The notes below the pieces were generated by a model that made no database searches, was not told the origin of the DNA, and saw only the letters and a program-made list of their open reading frames with translations. DNA of 64,000 nt from Strigops habroptila (Eukaryota; Chordata; Aves; Psittaciformes; Psittacidae): the NCBI RefSeq assembly GCF_004027225.2, contig NC_044302.2:75889253-75953252 (forward strand), written 5' to 3'. The first letter of the stretch is position 1. Each line of letters begins with the position of its first letter. Shown piece by piece: positions 12,301 through 20,350 of the stretch. The position numbers and the translations under genes are program-made.

Positions 12301-15300
12301 CAGATAATGGCAACGACTTGTCAGTTGGACAGAACCTGAATCCTACAAAATCTGTTTGTATATCTACTGCATCTCTGGTGGGAGAAAAGTCTTACTTACA
12401 ATCTCTTACACAGAACAATTTAGGTTGCAAAAGACCTTTATGATCACTGAGTCCAACCATAAACATAACACAGCCAAGTCCACCACTGAACCATGTCCCT
12501 AAGTGCCACATCTACATGTCTTATAAGTACATCCAGTGATGGTCACTCAACCACTTCCCTGGGCAGCCTGCTCGAGCTTGACAACCCTTTTCGTGAAGTT
12601 CTTCCTAATATCCAATCTAAACCTCCCCTGGCAAAACTTGAGGCCATTTCCTCTTATCCTATCACTTGTTACTTGGGAGAAGAGACCAACCCCCACAATC
12701 CTTTCAGGTAGTTGTAGAGCAGGTGAGGTCCTCCCTGAGCTTCCTTTTTTCCAGGCTAAACCACCCCAGTTCCCTCAGCCGTTCCTCATCACACTTGTGC
12801 TCCAAACCCTTCACCAGCTTCGTTGCCCTTCTCTGGCCCTGCTCCAGCACCTCAATATCTCTCTTGTAGTGAGGGGTCCAGAACTGAACACAGTATTTCA
12901 GGTGCGGCCACGATTACTTCCCTGGCCCTGCTGGCCACGCTATTTCTGATACAGGCCAGGATGCCCTTGGCCTTCTGGGCTGCCTGGGTACAAGCTGGCT
13001 CATCTTCAGCCGGGTGTTGACCAACACCCGCAGGTCCTTTTCTGTGGTTGAAGAGCCACACTGGTGCAATCTACGCATGCAAGTATCAGGGATGAAAGGC
13101 CAATACAGTTCCTTACAATATTCAGTGAAGATTTAAATTTTGTATCGTCCCCATGCTGTGCATAACCAACCTGCCAGTGGCATGCTATACAGGTCTCACA
13201 GGAAAAAAAAAATAAAAATTGTGAGTTACCCAAACTATTTGGTGAAAAGTAGTAGGTTTCTTTGCTTTTACGACTTTTCCTTTGGCGGACAGGGGATTTG
13301 TTCTTAGACTTGGAAGAATGCCTTTCCGGGATTGCAAACTGGCTACTCTGGTGACACCCATAAAGCCAAAGACTTAGGTTAGGCAGCAGATAGTCATACT
13401 CCCAGAGGAGAAAAAGAGAGCGTAAATGGGCACTTCCCTCACTCCCCCTGTCCTTTGAAAACCATGATAAACTTCAGTCAAGACAAGCCTGGGACATGTA
13501 AGCAGCAAAACAGACTTACGGAAAAAGCCTTTGAAATAATAGCTTCTTTTTGATTTATTCGCTATTTCCCATGCTGTCACTTGAGAGAAATTTATTTGCA
13601 ATACTACAATGCTATTATAGAATAGCATTCTTTCAAAAACTCTTCTCGTACTGGAAAAAGGATAGGTAGTGGTCTTTGGACTGGTGAATCCACAGCACTA
13701 AAGACAGTCTAACAGTCACAGGTTTTAAAACAATCTCAGTTACAGAGTAGAAACCTGTTTATTTCTAATTGTTTCATGTGTGTGTCCTATGCAGGAGGAA
13801 AGCTGATTGCTCAACTGAACAGGAGTTTACGGACTAGATACCAAACATGGCAAGCATACTGAAAGATAGGCTAATTAGCAGGATAGCGAATGCAGAATTA
13901 TCCACAGAGCAGAATTACCTCATCGTTATGCAAGCAGACATTTTATTCTGCATTTCAGATTATTATCTTTTTTAAAGAAACTATGGTCCAATCAATGGAT
14001 CACAGCTAATCTCATAATGAGTAACCGAAGGTGTATTCTCGCATGGTTAACCCAGATAGTTGCCCTTCAGCTCCTGAAGGGAACATACTAAAAAGCCTGT
14101 CCTCCACAACTTCTTCATCTTTGTCATGGGCTTGTTCCTCATATATACCCTCATGAAATAGCAGGGAGGAGACTTTGATACATTCCTGGAGACAATGTGC
14201 TACACATGTGACAAATGTCTTGACATAAAATTCATTTCAGCTGCAAACCACCAGGCTCTTTCGCACATAAAGAATGTGAGCCCCAGTGAGTTTATTAACA
14301 ATTAATAGTTAGATATGTGTAGCAGGATACATATAATTTCTATACTTACTGGATTTATCTGTTGTTGCTTCTGACTATATGTGTGATCAGAAAATTTCGG
14401 TATAAAACAGATTTCTGGAGAAGCAATTCCTAGGAAAACAAACAAACAAACAAGAAAATTACAGTAACTGTAGGGATGAGGCTGTGAGATATAATTAAAG
14501 GAAGTTCTGATTGCCTTACATTCTATGTAACATTCCATAACTCTACAAATTTCTACATAACCAAGTAATTGAGGTATAGGCATCAAAGCTTCTGATATGC
14601 AATGGACATAAGTGGTTAAACAGTCTATCTAACTGGATTTTGAAACTACAATATAGGAGAGGTCAGAAATTAATAAGACCATCTGGGGGGGAATTTATTT
14701 CACTTAGTGTTCTGGCACCCTCTCTGAGTGTGTACTGGAGATTAACTCTTTCCTAAATTTTTTTTAAACTAACAACTGTAATTTTGGTGAGCTGCCTGAT
14801 CCATTTGACTGAGAAATATTTGTAGTCCTATATGGAATACTTTCTTTAATGACTATGCAAAGGAAGAACGTCTCTGTGGAAAAAAAAAGAAAAAAAAGAA
14901 AAAAAGAAACCCCTAGGTTTCCAAACTAAAATGTTGTTCCTGACATTAATAAAATATACATAAAATTAATCCTTCTTATGTATCTCATCACCCAATTGCT
15001 ACTATAGGAGTATGCACAAATATATGAGCAATGAATATTAATTCCAATTTACTGAATGTAAATTGCCACAGGCAGAATGCTAAAAATATCATAATCTATT
15101 ACATTTACAGAGACCAAAAAACCCCACCCCACCTCAGACAAATCCCCAGTCCAAAAACTGAACGATGAGTCAAATAAGATGCCTTAAGCCATGCATGTTG
15201 AATGTTGCAAGGTTTTAATTTCAGTGCATAACCACAGATAAATTCAAAATGGGATGATGCTTCTTTCCTCAGACAAAACTACTGAGCAGCTATGAAAGGT

Positions 15301-17189
15301 TCAGCATCAGGAAATCACAGTGATGTGAAAAGTTTCTGTGGGTTTCAACGGGCTATATGTAAGACTCATATTAACTCAGAGCAGGCTGATTAAAAAAACA
15401 CAATAGTCTGCTCAAGTCTTCAAACTGAAAGACAACCGAAAAAAGAAATCCTGAGGAACACTAAGAACACCTTGCGCCACTTACAGAATGGGTAGTGTCC
15501 ATACTGCTGCAATAAAACGTACAGGACACAAGTCAAATGGATTACATAAAAATGCTCAGGAGGTACCCATAAAACTATTATGTAACCACAACATGCTTGC
15601 TTATGCAACCTGCTCTAAGGGAGTTACTAGGAAGGATTTTAAGACTTAAATGAGTGTGCACACGTTCACGTTTAAATTAATAATACACTTAAAATAATGC
15701 ACTTACATATCCCTACCCAAATTTGTTTGTGTTAAACACAATGGATGTATGAACAATATTAAAGCTTTTTTTTAAAAATACTGTGTGCAACTATAGTAAC
15801 ATACAACTACTATATGTATAGATTTTATTTATAAGCCTTTTATGTGTTTAGATTCCATTTACTTTATTCTGCTCAAACACAATACACATACCCCCAACAC
15901 TTCCCAAGCTGGGCATTCTCAGTTACTAGTACCTAGGAACAATGGAGAAATTAAGAGCAAGCCTATTTTTCATATATTAAAAACATGCTGAACATTCTTC
16001 TAAAATGAGAGCTAAATCCACGGATATAATTAGGGAGCACATACAGTTCACAAAAATGAACTTCATGTAACGCTTACTCTGAAGTAACATGGACTTGGGC
16101 AACACTCACAGCAGCAATTCATAGGAAAAACAACATAGGCTGAAAGAAGAACCTGTCCTACCTTTATGAATTCTTGTTTCTGTTGTTAAATCCACATCCT
16201 CACCAAGAAAAGGCAACCTTTGCAAAAAAAAAATAAAAGGCCATTAAACAGTTGTGTGCTCTGCTTTTCACTCCGATAAACTCCAAGGAGAGTTGAGGCA
16301 GCCAAGGGCACCATCTTGGCCTCCCCTGGGGACGCCGCTAACTGCATACTGGGTGAGTGCATCTCTCAAGCTAACACAAGCAGTAAAGAACCCCCAAACT
16401 GTGAGGATACACCTGCTACTCTGCACAGAAAACCTGCGGTAGGGAGGTACATCGCCATTTTACGGATTTCCAAGCAATACTGGGCCACAGGAACAGTACA
16501 AAGAAGTGCAGCAGCTTGGTAATTTCCACTCTTTGCCATGTTTTAAGAAGATATAATGTCATGAAAATGGTATCAAGTTAAAAGTTGTGGAGAAATAACA
16601 TCAGTAGCAAATGTATTCAATAGTGTATTTTTTATTTTCTATGAGTTGTGTTCTGATACGTTTCATGTCTGCTGACTAAAATGTTATGAGGGAGGTCTGG
16701 AGGTTATAAACTTGGCCCACCAGGCGTGTTGTGGAAAATATACAGGGCCATTTGCAGAGCTGAAAAATACTGCGTCTCGGGGTATATAAAAAAAGGGAAA
16801 AAAAAAACCGGAAACAACCAAAGAACAGAGAAAAAAAACCCAAAACAAAGCCAAACCCAAACTAAATATATGAAATAATCGAGAAGAGCCTCCTGCCATG
16901 CTCAGGAGGGATGGTTCCCGCGTGTGGCTGCTCCTTGCCCGGGTGAAGCGCGGCGCGGGGCAGGCCGGGGGCAGCACTCCGCCTCTCCTCATGGCGGCGC
17001 AGGAGCGCCCCTCAGCCCGCCCCCAAACCCGCCGCCCCGCTCTGACAGGTACCCGCGGCGCCGAGCGACACCGCGTTACCCCCTCCTCCAGCGGAACTCT
17101 TCTTCCTCTACATCACTCTCCGCCACGGAGCCCTCCACGATGGTCTCGTCGCTGTCGCTGTCCTCGCCGCTGCCGCTGCACACCCCCAT
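1..17189 (-). CDS. ANKRD31: ANKRD31, 5' portion (partial; continues past left edge)
   Basis: Ankyrin repeat domain protein 31 is a meiotic nuclear protein. In mammals it binds REC114 and promotes and places double-strand breaks, notably in the pseudoautosomal region. Seven exons (17189-17080, 16217-16162, 14429-14350, 10645-10599, 9959-9865, 8855-8815, 2351-1731) have proper splice sites and join in phase to 350 codons. The recognition rests on three stretches that match mammalian ANKRD31 as I remember it: the acidic start around [15 protein letters not shown], the SPEI block in exon 3, and the large exon with a PLPDNL motif followed by [15 protein letters not shown]. Its position beside HMGCR in opposite orientation agrees with human 5q13. 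Only the divergent, acidic N-terminal part is here; the ankyrin repeats must lie to the left of the window. The gene-level range includes introns. Confidence 0.85.
1393..1521 (-). CDS. ANKRD31: probable ANKRD31 exon 8 (boundaries uncertain)
   Basis: An open frame with low-complexity-free, protein-like composition ([20 protein letters not shown], later SFETPDAS and ISRRKVPKT) follows exon 7. A CAG acceptor ending at 1522 gives phase 0, in step with exon 7. The donor is unclear: GTTCCA after 1393 or GTACCT after 1429 would both keep phase 0, and the frame meets a stop near 1333. An alternative acceptor lies near 1531 but breaks the phase. Confidence 0.42.
1731..2351 (-). CDS. ANKRD31: ANKRD31 large coding exon 7
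   Basis: This is a 621-bp (207-codon) phase 0-0 exon, with an acceptor after GATTTCACAG and a GTATATAC donor. The acidic, serine-rich protein includes a [20 protein letters not shown] region and [14 protein letters not shown], both recognisably shared with mammalian ANKRD31. This is the best single piece of evidence for the gene's identity. The frame would run another few codons to a stop beyond the donor. Confidence 0.85.
2352..5075. other. ANKRD31 intron, left part: no gene seen
   Basis: This is AT-rich intronic sequence between the large ANKRD31 exon and the CR1 cluster. No ORF has protein-like character, no splice-flanked conserved segment is visible, and no repeat family is recognised. 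Confidence 0.6.
5077..5468 (-). mobile_element. CR1 LINE fragment (degraded)
   Basis: The plus strand opens with the reverse complement of the CR1 3' end (AGAACTGTTAAGGCTGGAAAGGACCT, GATCATCTAATCCAACCCTG). It later shows the GGGCAACCTGTTTCAGTGTTTG and CCTTCTCTTCTCCAGCATGAACA blocks, so the element is on the minus strand. It is 5'-truncated and internally damaged, and is directly followed by another CR1 copy. Confidence 0.7.
5469..6500 (-). mobile_element. CR1 LINE, truncated, with ORF2 reverse-transcriptase remnant
   Basis: A new CR1 3' end starts at GATCATAGAATGATC. The minus strand then carries recognisable pieces of the CR1 reverse transcriptase. Around 6198-6437 it reads [13 protein letters not shown] and FADDTKL (the catalytic DD box). 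Around 5906-6214 it reads the [14 protein letters not shown] and [13 protein letters not shown] blocks. These pieces are in different frames and carry stops, so the element is dead. It is about 1 kb long, against a full length of roughly 4.5 kb for the family. Confidence 0.85.
6501..7022 (-). mobile_element. second CR1 LINE segment (ORF2 internal part)
   Basis: The sequence repeats the same ORF2 region already present in the preceding copy. The minus-strand frame reads [20 protein letters not shown] and [16 protein letters not shown], equivalent to the blocks at 5906-6214. This is therefore a separate, more diverged CR1 insertion in the same orientation, and it lacks a clear 3' end. Confidence 0.75.
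7023..8814. other. ANKRD31 intron, right part: nothing recognised
   Basis: This is intronic sequence with only short, non-protein-like frames. One splice-flanked minus-strand frame near 8050-8134 was considered and not accepted. No repeat family was identified by eye. Confidence 0.5.
8815..8855 (-). CDS. ANKRD31: ANKRD31 coding exon 6
   Basis: This 41-bp exon has an acceptor after CTAAATTTAG and a GTTAGT donor. It encodes [14 protein letters not shown] and restores phase 0, so the next exon reads on as [12 protein letters not shown], matching the mammalian E-K-E-L-S...SPEVS segment across the junction. An internal CAG could serve as an alternative acceptor. Confidence 0.65.
9865..9959 (-). 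CDS. ANKRD31: ANKRD31 coding exon 5
   Basis: This 95-bp exon has an acceptor after TTTAATTCCAG and a GTATGT donor. It completes a Gln codon and runs through a KSGSSLN motif, corresponding to a QSGLSLN stretch in mammals, to a split Gly codon. It is in phase with exons 4 and 6. Confidence 0.7.
10599..10645 (-). CDS. ANKRD31: ANKRD31 coding exon 4
   Basis: This 47-bp exon has a strong pyrimidine-rich acceptor (TTTTTTTTCATTCAG) and a GTGAGT donor. It encodes [15 protein letters not shown] plus the first two bases of a Gln codon, aligning with an ILQ...ALLQ stretch in the mammalian protein. A very small additional exon between this and exon 3 cannot be excluded. Confidence 0.7.
10646..12409. other. 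ANKRD31 intron: nothing recognised
   Basis: This is AT-rich intronic sequence between coding exon 4 and the CR1 copy. Short frames on both strands have no splice support or family resemblance. Confidence 0.5.
12410..13062 (-). mobile_element. CR1 LINE fragment
   Basis: The plus strand shows the reverse complement of a CR1 3' part: AGGTTGCAAAAGACCTTTATGATCACTGAGTCCAACC, then TTCCCTGGGCAGCCTG, CTTGTTACTTGGGAGAAGAG, GGGGTCCAGAACTGAACACAGTA and GTTGACCAACACCCGCAGGTCCTT. It lies in the ANKRD31 intron between coding exons 3 and 4 and is 5'-truncated. A very similar subfamily copy is at 41510-41935. Confidence 0.8.
14350..14429 (-). CDS. ANKRD31: ANKRD31 coding exon 3
   Basis: This 80-bp exon lies between a TTTTCCTAG acceptor and a GTAAGTATA donor. 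It encodes [15 protein letters not shown] followed by a glutamine-rich end. The G-x-x-SPEI pattern matches the corresponding mammalian ANKRD31 segment, and the exon ends in phase 0. Confidence 0.75.
14879..14908. repeat. A-rich simple repeat (A7-9 G)n
   Basis: A run of adenines is interrupted by single guanines about every eight bases. It is intronic and likely length-polymorphic. Confidence 0.8.
16162..16217 (-). CDS. ANKRD31: ANKRD31 coding exon 2
   Basis: This 56-bp exon has an acceptor after TTTGCAAAG and a GTAGGA donor. It completes a glycine codon from exon 1 and adds [18 protein letters not shown], leaving one base over. The support is the phase fit to both neighbours; sequence identity to mammals is weak here. 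Confidence 0.7.
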
Positions 17190-17560
17190 GCTGCCGCCCG
17201 CTCCGCTCCCCGCTGCTCTCCCGGGCGCCCCCCGCGCCCTCCCCTCCCCCGCGCGTGCCGCGCCGCTCCCCTCAGCGCAGGCGGCGGCCGCCATCTTGTG
17301 CAGGCTCAGCCCTGCGTTGCCTCGGGGCAGCCGGGCGGGGGTCGGGAGAGGCAGAGCGAGCGGGGAGAGCTTGGCTGCAGCCAGCGCTGCCCTCTCCATC
17401 GTGGGCAGGGGCGGAGGGGCTGGCGCGGGGAGGTAAAGGCAGCTCTCTGCTGAGAGGGGGAGTCTGGGTCTCCCTCAGCAAGACCAGCCTTGGCCTGCTT
17501 GGGGCGGCCCTTCGGCGGGGTTTGCACGCACTTGCTACGTTGGGCTCCTGTGTAGGGCCA
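16880..17560. promoter_or_regulatory. ANKRD31: CpG island at the ANKRD31 promoter
   Basis: The base composition changes abruptly from AT-rich to very GC-rich with dense CpG. The island contains ANKRD31 coding exon 1 (minus strand), so transcription should start within or just right of it, around 17200-17450. Several long open frames here on both strands come from composition alone. Confidence 0.75.
17080..17189 (-). CDS. ANKRD31: ANKRD31 coding exon 1
   Basis: This exon gives 36 codons plus two bases and ends at a GTAACG donor. I chose the ATG at 17189-17187 (protein [15 protein letters not shown]...) because it leaves about nine residues before the DSDE motif, similar to the mammalian protein. 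The frame stays open upstream to another ATG at 17399, but that extension is alanine/proline-rich CpG-island translation. The exon sits in a CpG island, as expected of a first exon. Confidence 0.8.
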
Positions 17561-17699
17561 CACATTTTTCAGCAAATCCACAAAGCGCTGAACATACTCA
17601 TATGCGTGTCATCAAAAATTGCTCCCTTTTCGTAAGTTGCGTACTTTCATGGCCACATTTTAAGTAGCTAACTTCCTCTGCTGTCCTGAGCGGAATGAG

Positions 17700-17762
17700 T
17701 GGGCAGTGGTTGGACTTGAAGATCTTACAGGGCTATTCCAACCTAGCTGATGCTGTGATTTG
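17700..17762 (+). mobile_element. CR1 3'-end remnant
   Basis: The sequence GGTTGGACTTGAAGATCTTACAGGGCTATTCCAACCTAG, ending in a degenerate TGCTGTGATTT, is the terminal ~60 bases of a CR1 in plus orientation. It sits between the ANKRD31 and HMGCR promoters. Confidence 0.65.
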
Positions 17763-18830
17763 ATGTTTTAAAGAGTAGGAACATCTTAGAACCAAATTAC
17801 TAGTTGCCAGTACTTTCACGGTATTTGCAGTAGTGTTCTTGTACATAACCCAGCAATCACCTGTTCACCACTGCAATGTTTATCCTCAAGCAGACAGGTT
17901 CTGCCCCAGCTCTGCCTTCTGCAGCTGCTCCCAGGGTCTGCGTGGAGCCGGGCTGTGGACAGGACACCACAAAAGCTGTGGGCAGAAACACTTGGTGGTA
18001 GAAACTGTGGTTTCATCATGAACTTGCACAGAGTGCCAGTTTCAAACCATCATAGTGACTCCTGCTCCTGGTGAACTTGCTGATAAAATTGGCATTTTTG
18101 GTACTTGCCAAATCATATTCATCACCTACTGCTATGGCAAAAGTGTGGAAAACAGAACAAGATGCTATAGGATACTTAAACTTTGTATCGATTGCACGTA
18201 ATTATTGCAACTGCACAAATTGCTGTTTTGCTTGGAGTTACTCATATCCGCACGCAATTATAGCAGTTGCTGTGCATATTATCAAATGACTCCAGAAATC
18301 TCACTGGTCATACTTCGCTCTTTTCAGGTAATACAGGTGAGGTACTTGAGAAAACATGAATGTTAAGAGAGAAGCTGGCAGGGACGATGGACACGGTAGG
18401 AAGTTATTAGGATTTGTAAGCATCACATTGAAGATGAGAATGAAAAGTGTATTTACACGTTGAAAGACTGAGCTGGCATGAGTGGTGTCATCACTGACGG
18501 CAGCTGCTTTGGGTGGAGTTCTCAGGAAACCTTTTCATTGGCGTGAGAGATTTTTTGAGGATCCCATTAATGCTTTGCATTAATGCTGGAGCTACCAGAA
18601 ATACTTCTAAATCAAACAGCTCGTGTAAGAAAGGGGTTTAGGAAACACTGGGGTGTAGATCACCCACAGCAAAATCACTGTGGGTTATGTTTTGGGTTGT
18701 ATTTGAACACGTTAGCCTGCAAGCTCACACCCAACCGCACAAAGAGGCCAGGCAGAATGGGAGCAATGTACTGCTGCCACCGAGCACGCGCTGCACCTGA
18801 CTGGGTACCCAAAGGGTACCCAGAGCGGGC
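17763..18830. other. spacer between the ANKRD31 and HMGCR CpG islands
   Basis: This is about 1 kb of ordinary composition with no supported gene. Short ORFs on both strands look random. Confidence 0.5.
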
Positions 18831-19053
18831 CCTCTGTGCCTCGTGAGCCAACCCCGGTATTGCCCCTTGGGCAGGCAGCGACCAGTGGGCACAGACGGCG
18901 TTCTACCCTGAATGCCGGTCCCCGCCGCTCCCCACAAGCTGCAGGTCACCACGGCCCAGGGCGCCGGGCTCCAGGGGCCGGCACCGGGGGCAGGATGGGT
19001 TGGGCTAAGCCCGTCGGTCGATCGCCATATGTAAACGAGGCGCATCCTGCCGC

Positions 19054-19058
19054 CCAAT
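19054..19058 (+). promoter_or_regulatory. HMGCR: CCAAT box
   Basis: CCAATCA in forward orientation is a consensus NF-Y core. It is the most distal of three such boxes upstream of the presumed HMGCR exon 1. Confidence 0.5.
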
Positions 19059-19090
19059 CAGGGCGCACGGAGCGGGCAGCGCGGCGGCCC

Positions 19091-19095
19091 ATTGG
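19091..19095 (-). promoter_or_regulatory. HMGCR: inverted CCAAT box
   Basis: ATTGGCGGG is an inverted NF-Y core, 37 bases from the first box. Confidence 0.5.
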
Positions 19096-19168
19096 CGGGC
19101 AGCTCGTGGCGAGATGGCGTGTTCGCCGCTCCTGATCGAGTCTCGAGCTGTGCGGCGTTCGCCGGGCC

Positions 19169-19182
19169 GTTGCCCTGGCGAC
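19169..19182. promoter_or_regulatory. X-box-like inverted repeat (candidate RFX site)
   Basis: GTTGCC-CT-GGCGAC is an imperfect inverted repeat that fits the RFX X-box pattern (GTNRCC, short spacer, RGYAAC) with one mismatch. It lies between the second and third CCAAT boxes. Confidence 0.4.
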
Positions 19183-19190
19183 GCGCCGAG

Positions 19191-19231
19191 TGACGCGCCA
19201 CCGGGTGGGCGTACCGGGCGCTCGCCATTGG
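19191..19231. promoter_or_regulatory. HMGCR: candidate CRE/SRE-like block with CCAAT box
   Basis: In order: TGACGCG (CRE-like), the near-palindrome CCACCGGGTGG (resembling SREBP half-sites), and an inverted CCAAT box (ATTGG, 19227-19231) about 20 bases on. Sterol-responsive promoters often pair an SRE with NF-Y at such spacing. The assignment is inference from motif order. Confidence 0.4.
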
Positions 19232-19299
19232 CTGCGCGATCGGGCGATGGCGGCGGCTGGCGTGCCGCGCCCCGGGTGTCCTTGCTCGGGGAGGAGCGG

Positions 19300-19374
19300 C
19301 CGGCTCAGTCCGCGGCGCGGCGGGAGGTTGGACGGTGGTAGTGTGTGCGGCGGTGCGGCGCCGGCGCCGAGGCG
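19300..19374 (+). other. HMGCR: probable HMGCR non-coding exon 1 (5' end unknown)
   Basis: A good donor (GGCG|GTGAGC) follows 19374 at the downstream edge of the promoter motifs. Vertebrate HMGCR has an untranslated first exon spliced to the exon with the start codon. The start given here is nominal, as no transcription start can be read from the sequence. Other GT sites in the island are possible donors. Confidence 0.4.
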
Positions 19375-20279
19375 GTGAGCGGCTAGCGGCGGCAGGAGGG
19401 CCGCGTTTCAGTCAGGCGCGGTTCGGGCTGCCCGCCGCTGCGGCACGGGTCCTAGTGGTCTGGAGACGGGCCGCGGCCCTGGGCGGCCCCGCGGAAATCG
19501 GCCGGCCGGATAACGGCGGCGCGGGGGAGGGCGCTGCCGCCACCGCTGCCCCGGCGGAGCGGCGGCCGCCCAGCGTCACAGCTCCGGGTGGCGGGCGAGG
19601 GAGGGCAGAGCCGCCGTCGCGGTGCCGCCTTGACGCCGGAGGGTGCGGCCCCGCGGGGTGGGCACCGGAAGGCCGCCCGCCGCACCGGCTGTCGCAGCGC
19701 TGCTGTTGCGCGGGGCCTCCGTGGCCGCAGGGAGGAACCGGTCCTTCCCCTTGTAGGCCGCGCCTCGGTCACAGTGGAGAGCTGTGCTTCGGCACGAGGT
19801 TGCGGGGGGCCGGTGTTTGGCGTGCGGGAGGGTGGTTTCTCTTGCTGAAAAAAGCCGCGGCCCGGCCCTTTGACAGCGTCTGTGTGCTGTCATGTGCCGT
19901 TCAGGTGAGCTCTGCACAGGTTTTCGCTCAGCTGTTTTTGCCACTCGCTACCTTTATAACGCCGTAGCTATTGCTGAATCAGCTAGCGAGAGGTGGAAAA
20001 TCTGTGCTGATCTAATAGAGGGTGTTGCAGATGATTGCTCTCAGGTTAGTGAGAACTCTGTGTCAGACTGTAGGTATTTCATTCAGTTACGTGGCAGATA
20101 AATTATGTGAATTATTTATGTAAACATACAACCAGTCTAGTTTGCTTTCTAGGTTCTGGCTAAGTTTTTGAAGACGTTTCGGTTGTTTTTTGCTTACATT
20201 TTGTTTTGATTCCCAGAATGGATTGCTTTGCACTAGTCTCCTGGAAATTTTTGATGGAAAACAAAGGCAAATAGGAAAT

Positions 20280-20350
20280 TATGGAATCATAGCATTATTT
20301 GCATTTGAAGGGACCTTAAAGGTATCTAGTTCCATACCCCCCACAGTGTG
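20280..20350 (-). mobile_element. CR1 3'-end remnant in HMGCR intron 1
   Basis: ATGGAATCATAGCATTATTTGCATTTGAAGGGACCTTAAAGGTATCTAGTTCCATACCCCCC is the reverse complement of a degraded CR1 3' end. Confidence 0.65.

Larger units (their letters stand above)
18835..19870. promoter_or_regulatory. HMGCR: CpG island and promoter region of HMGCR
   Basis: This is about 1 kb of very GC-rich, CpG-dense sequence upstream of and over the presumed HMGCR first exon. It contains three CCAAT/ATTGG boxes (19054-19058, 19091-19095, 19227-19231), an RFX-like X-box (19169-19182), and a TGACGCG element followed by a CCACCGGGTGG palindrome (19191-19209). HMGCR promoters are known to be TATA-less, CpG-rich and driven by SREBP with NF-Y and CRE-binding partners. 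That arrangement fits, but no exact published SRE was seen. Confidence 0.75.

Noticed and set aside
14430-14460. AAACAAACAAACAAAC short repeat
   Set aside because: It is part of the pyrimidine tract upstream of ANKRD31 exon 3 on the minus strand. Too short to list as a separate element.
16898-17635. 245-codon plus-strand frame and overlapping long frames
   Set aside because: The frame lies in the ANKRD31 CpG island. The Pro/Arg/Ala/Ser-rich translation follows from base composition, and the real coding exon is on the other strand.
19335-19967. 210-codon plus-strand frame after the HMGCR promoter
   Set aside because: GC-rich CpG-island sequence with no family resemblance. It overlaps the presumed exon 1 donor and intron 1.
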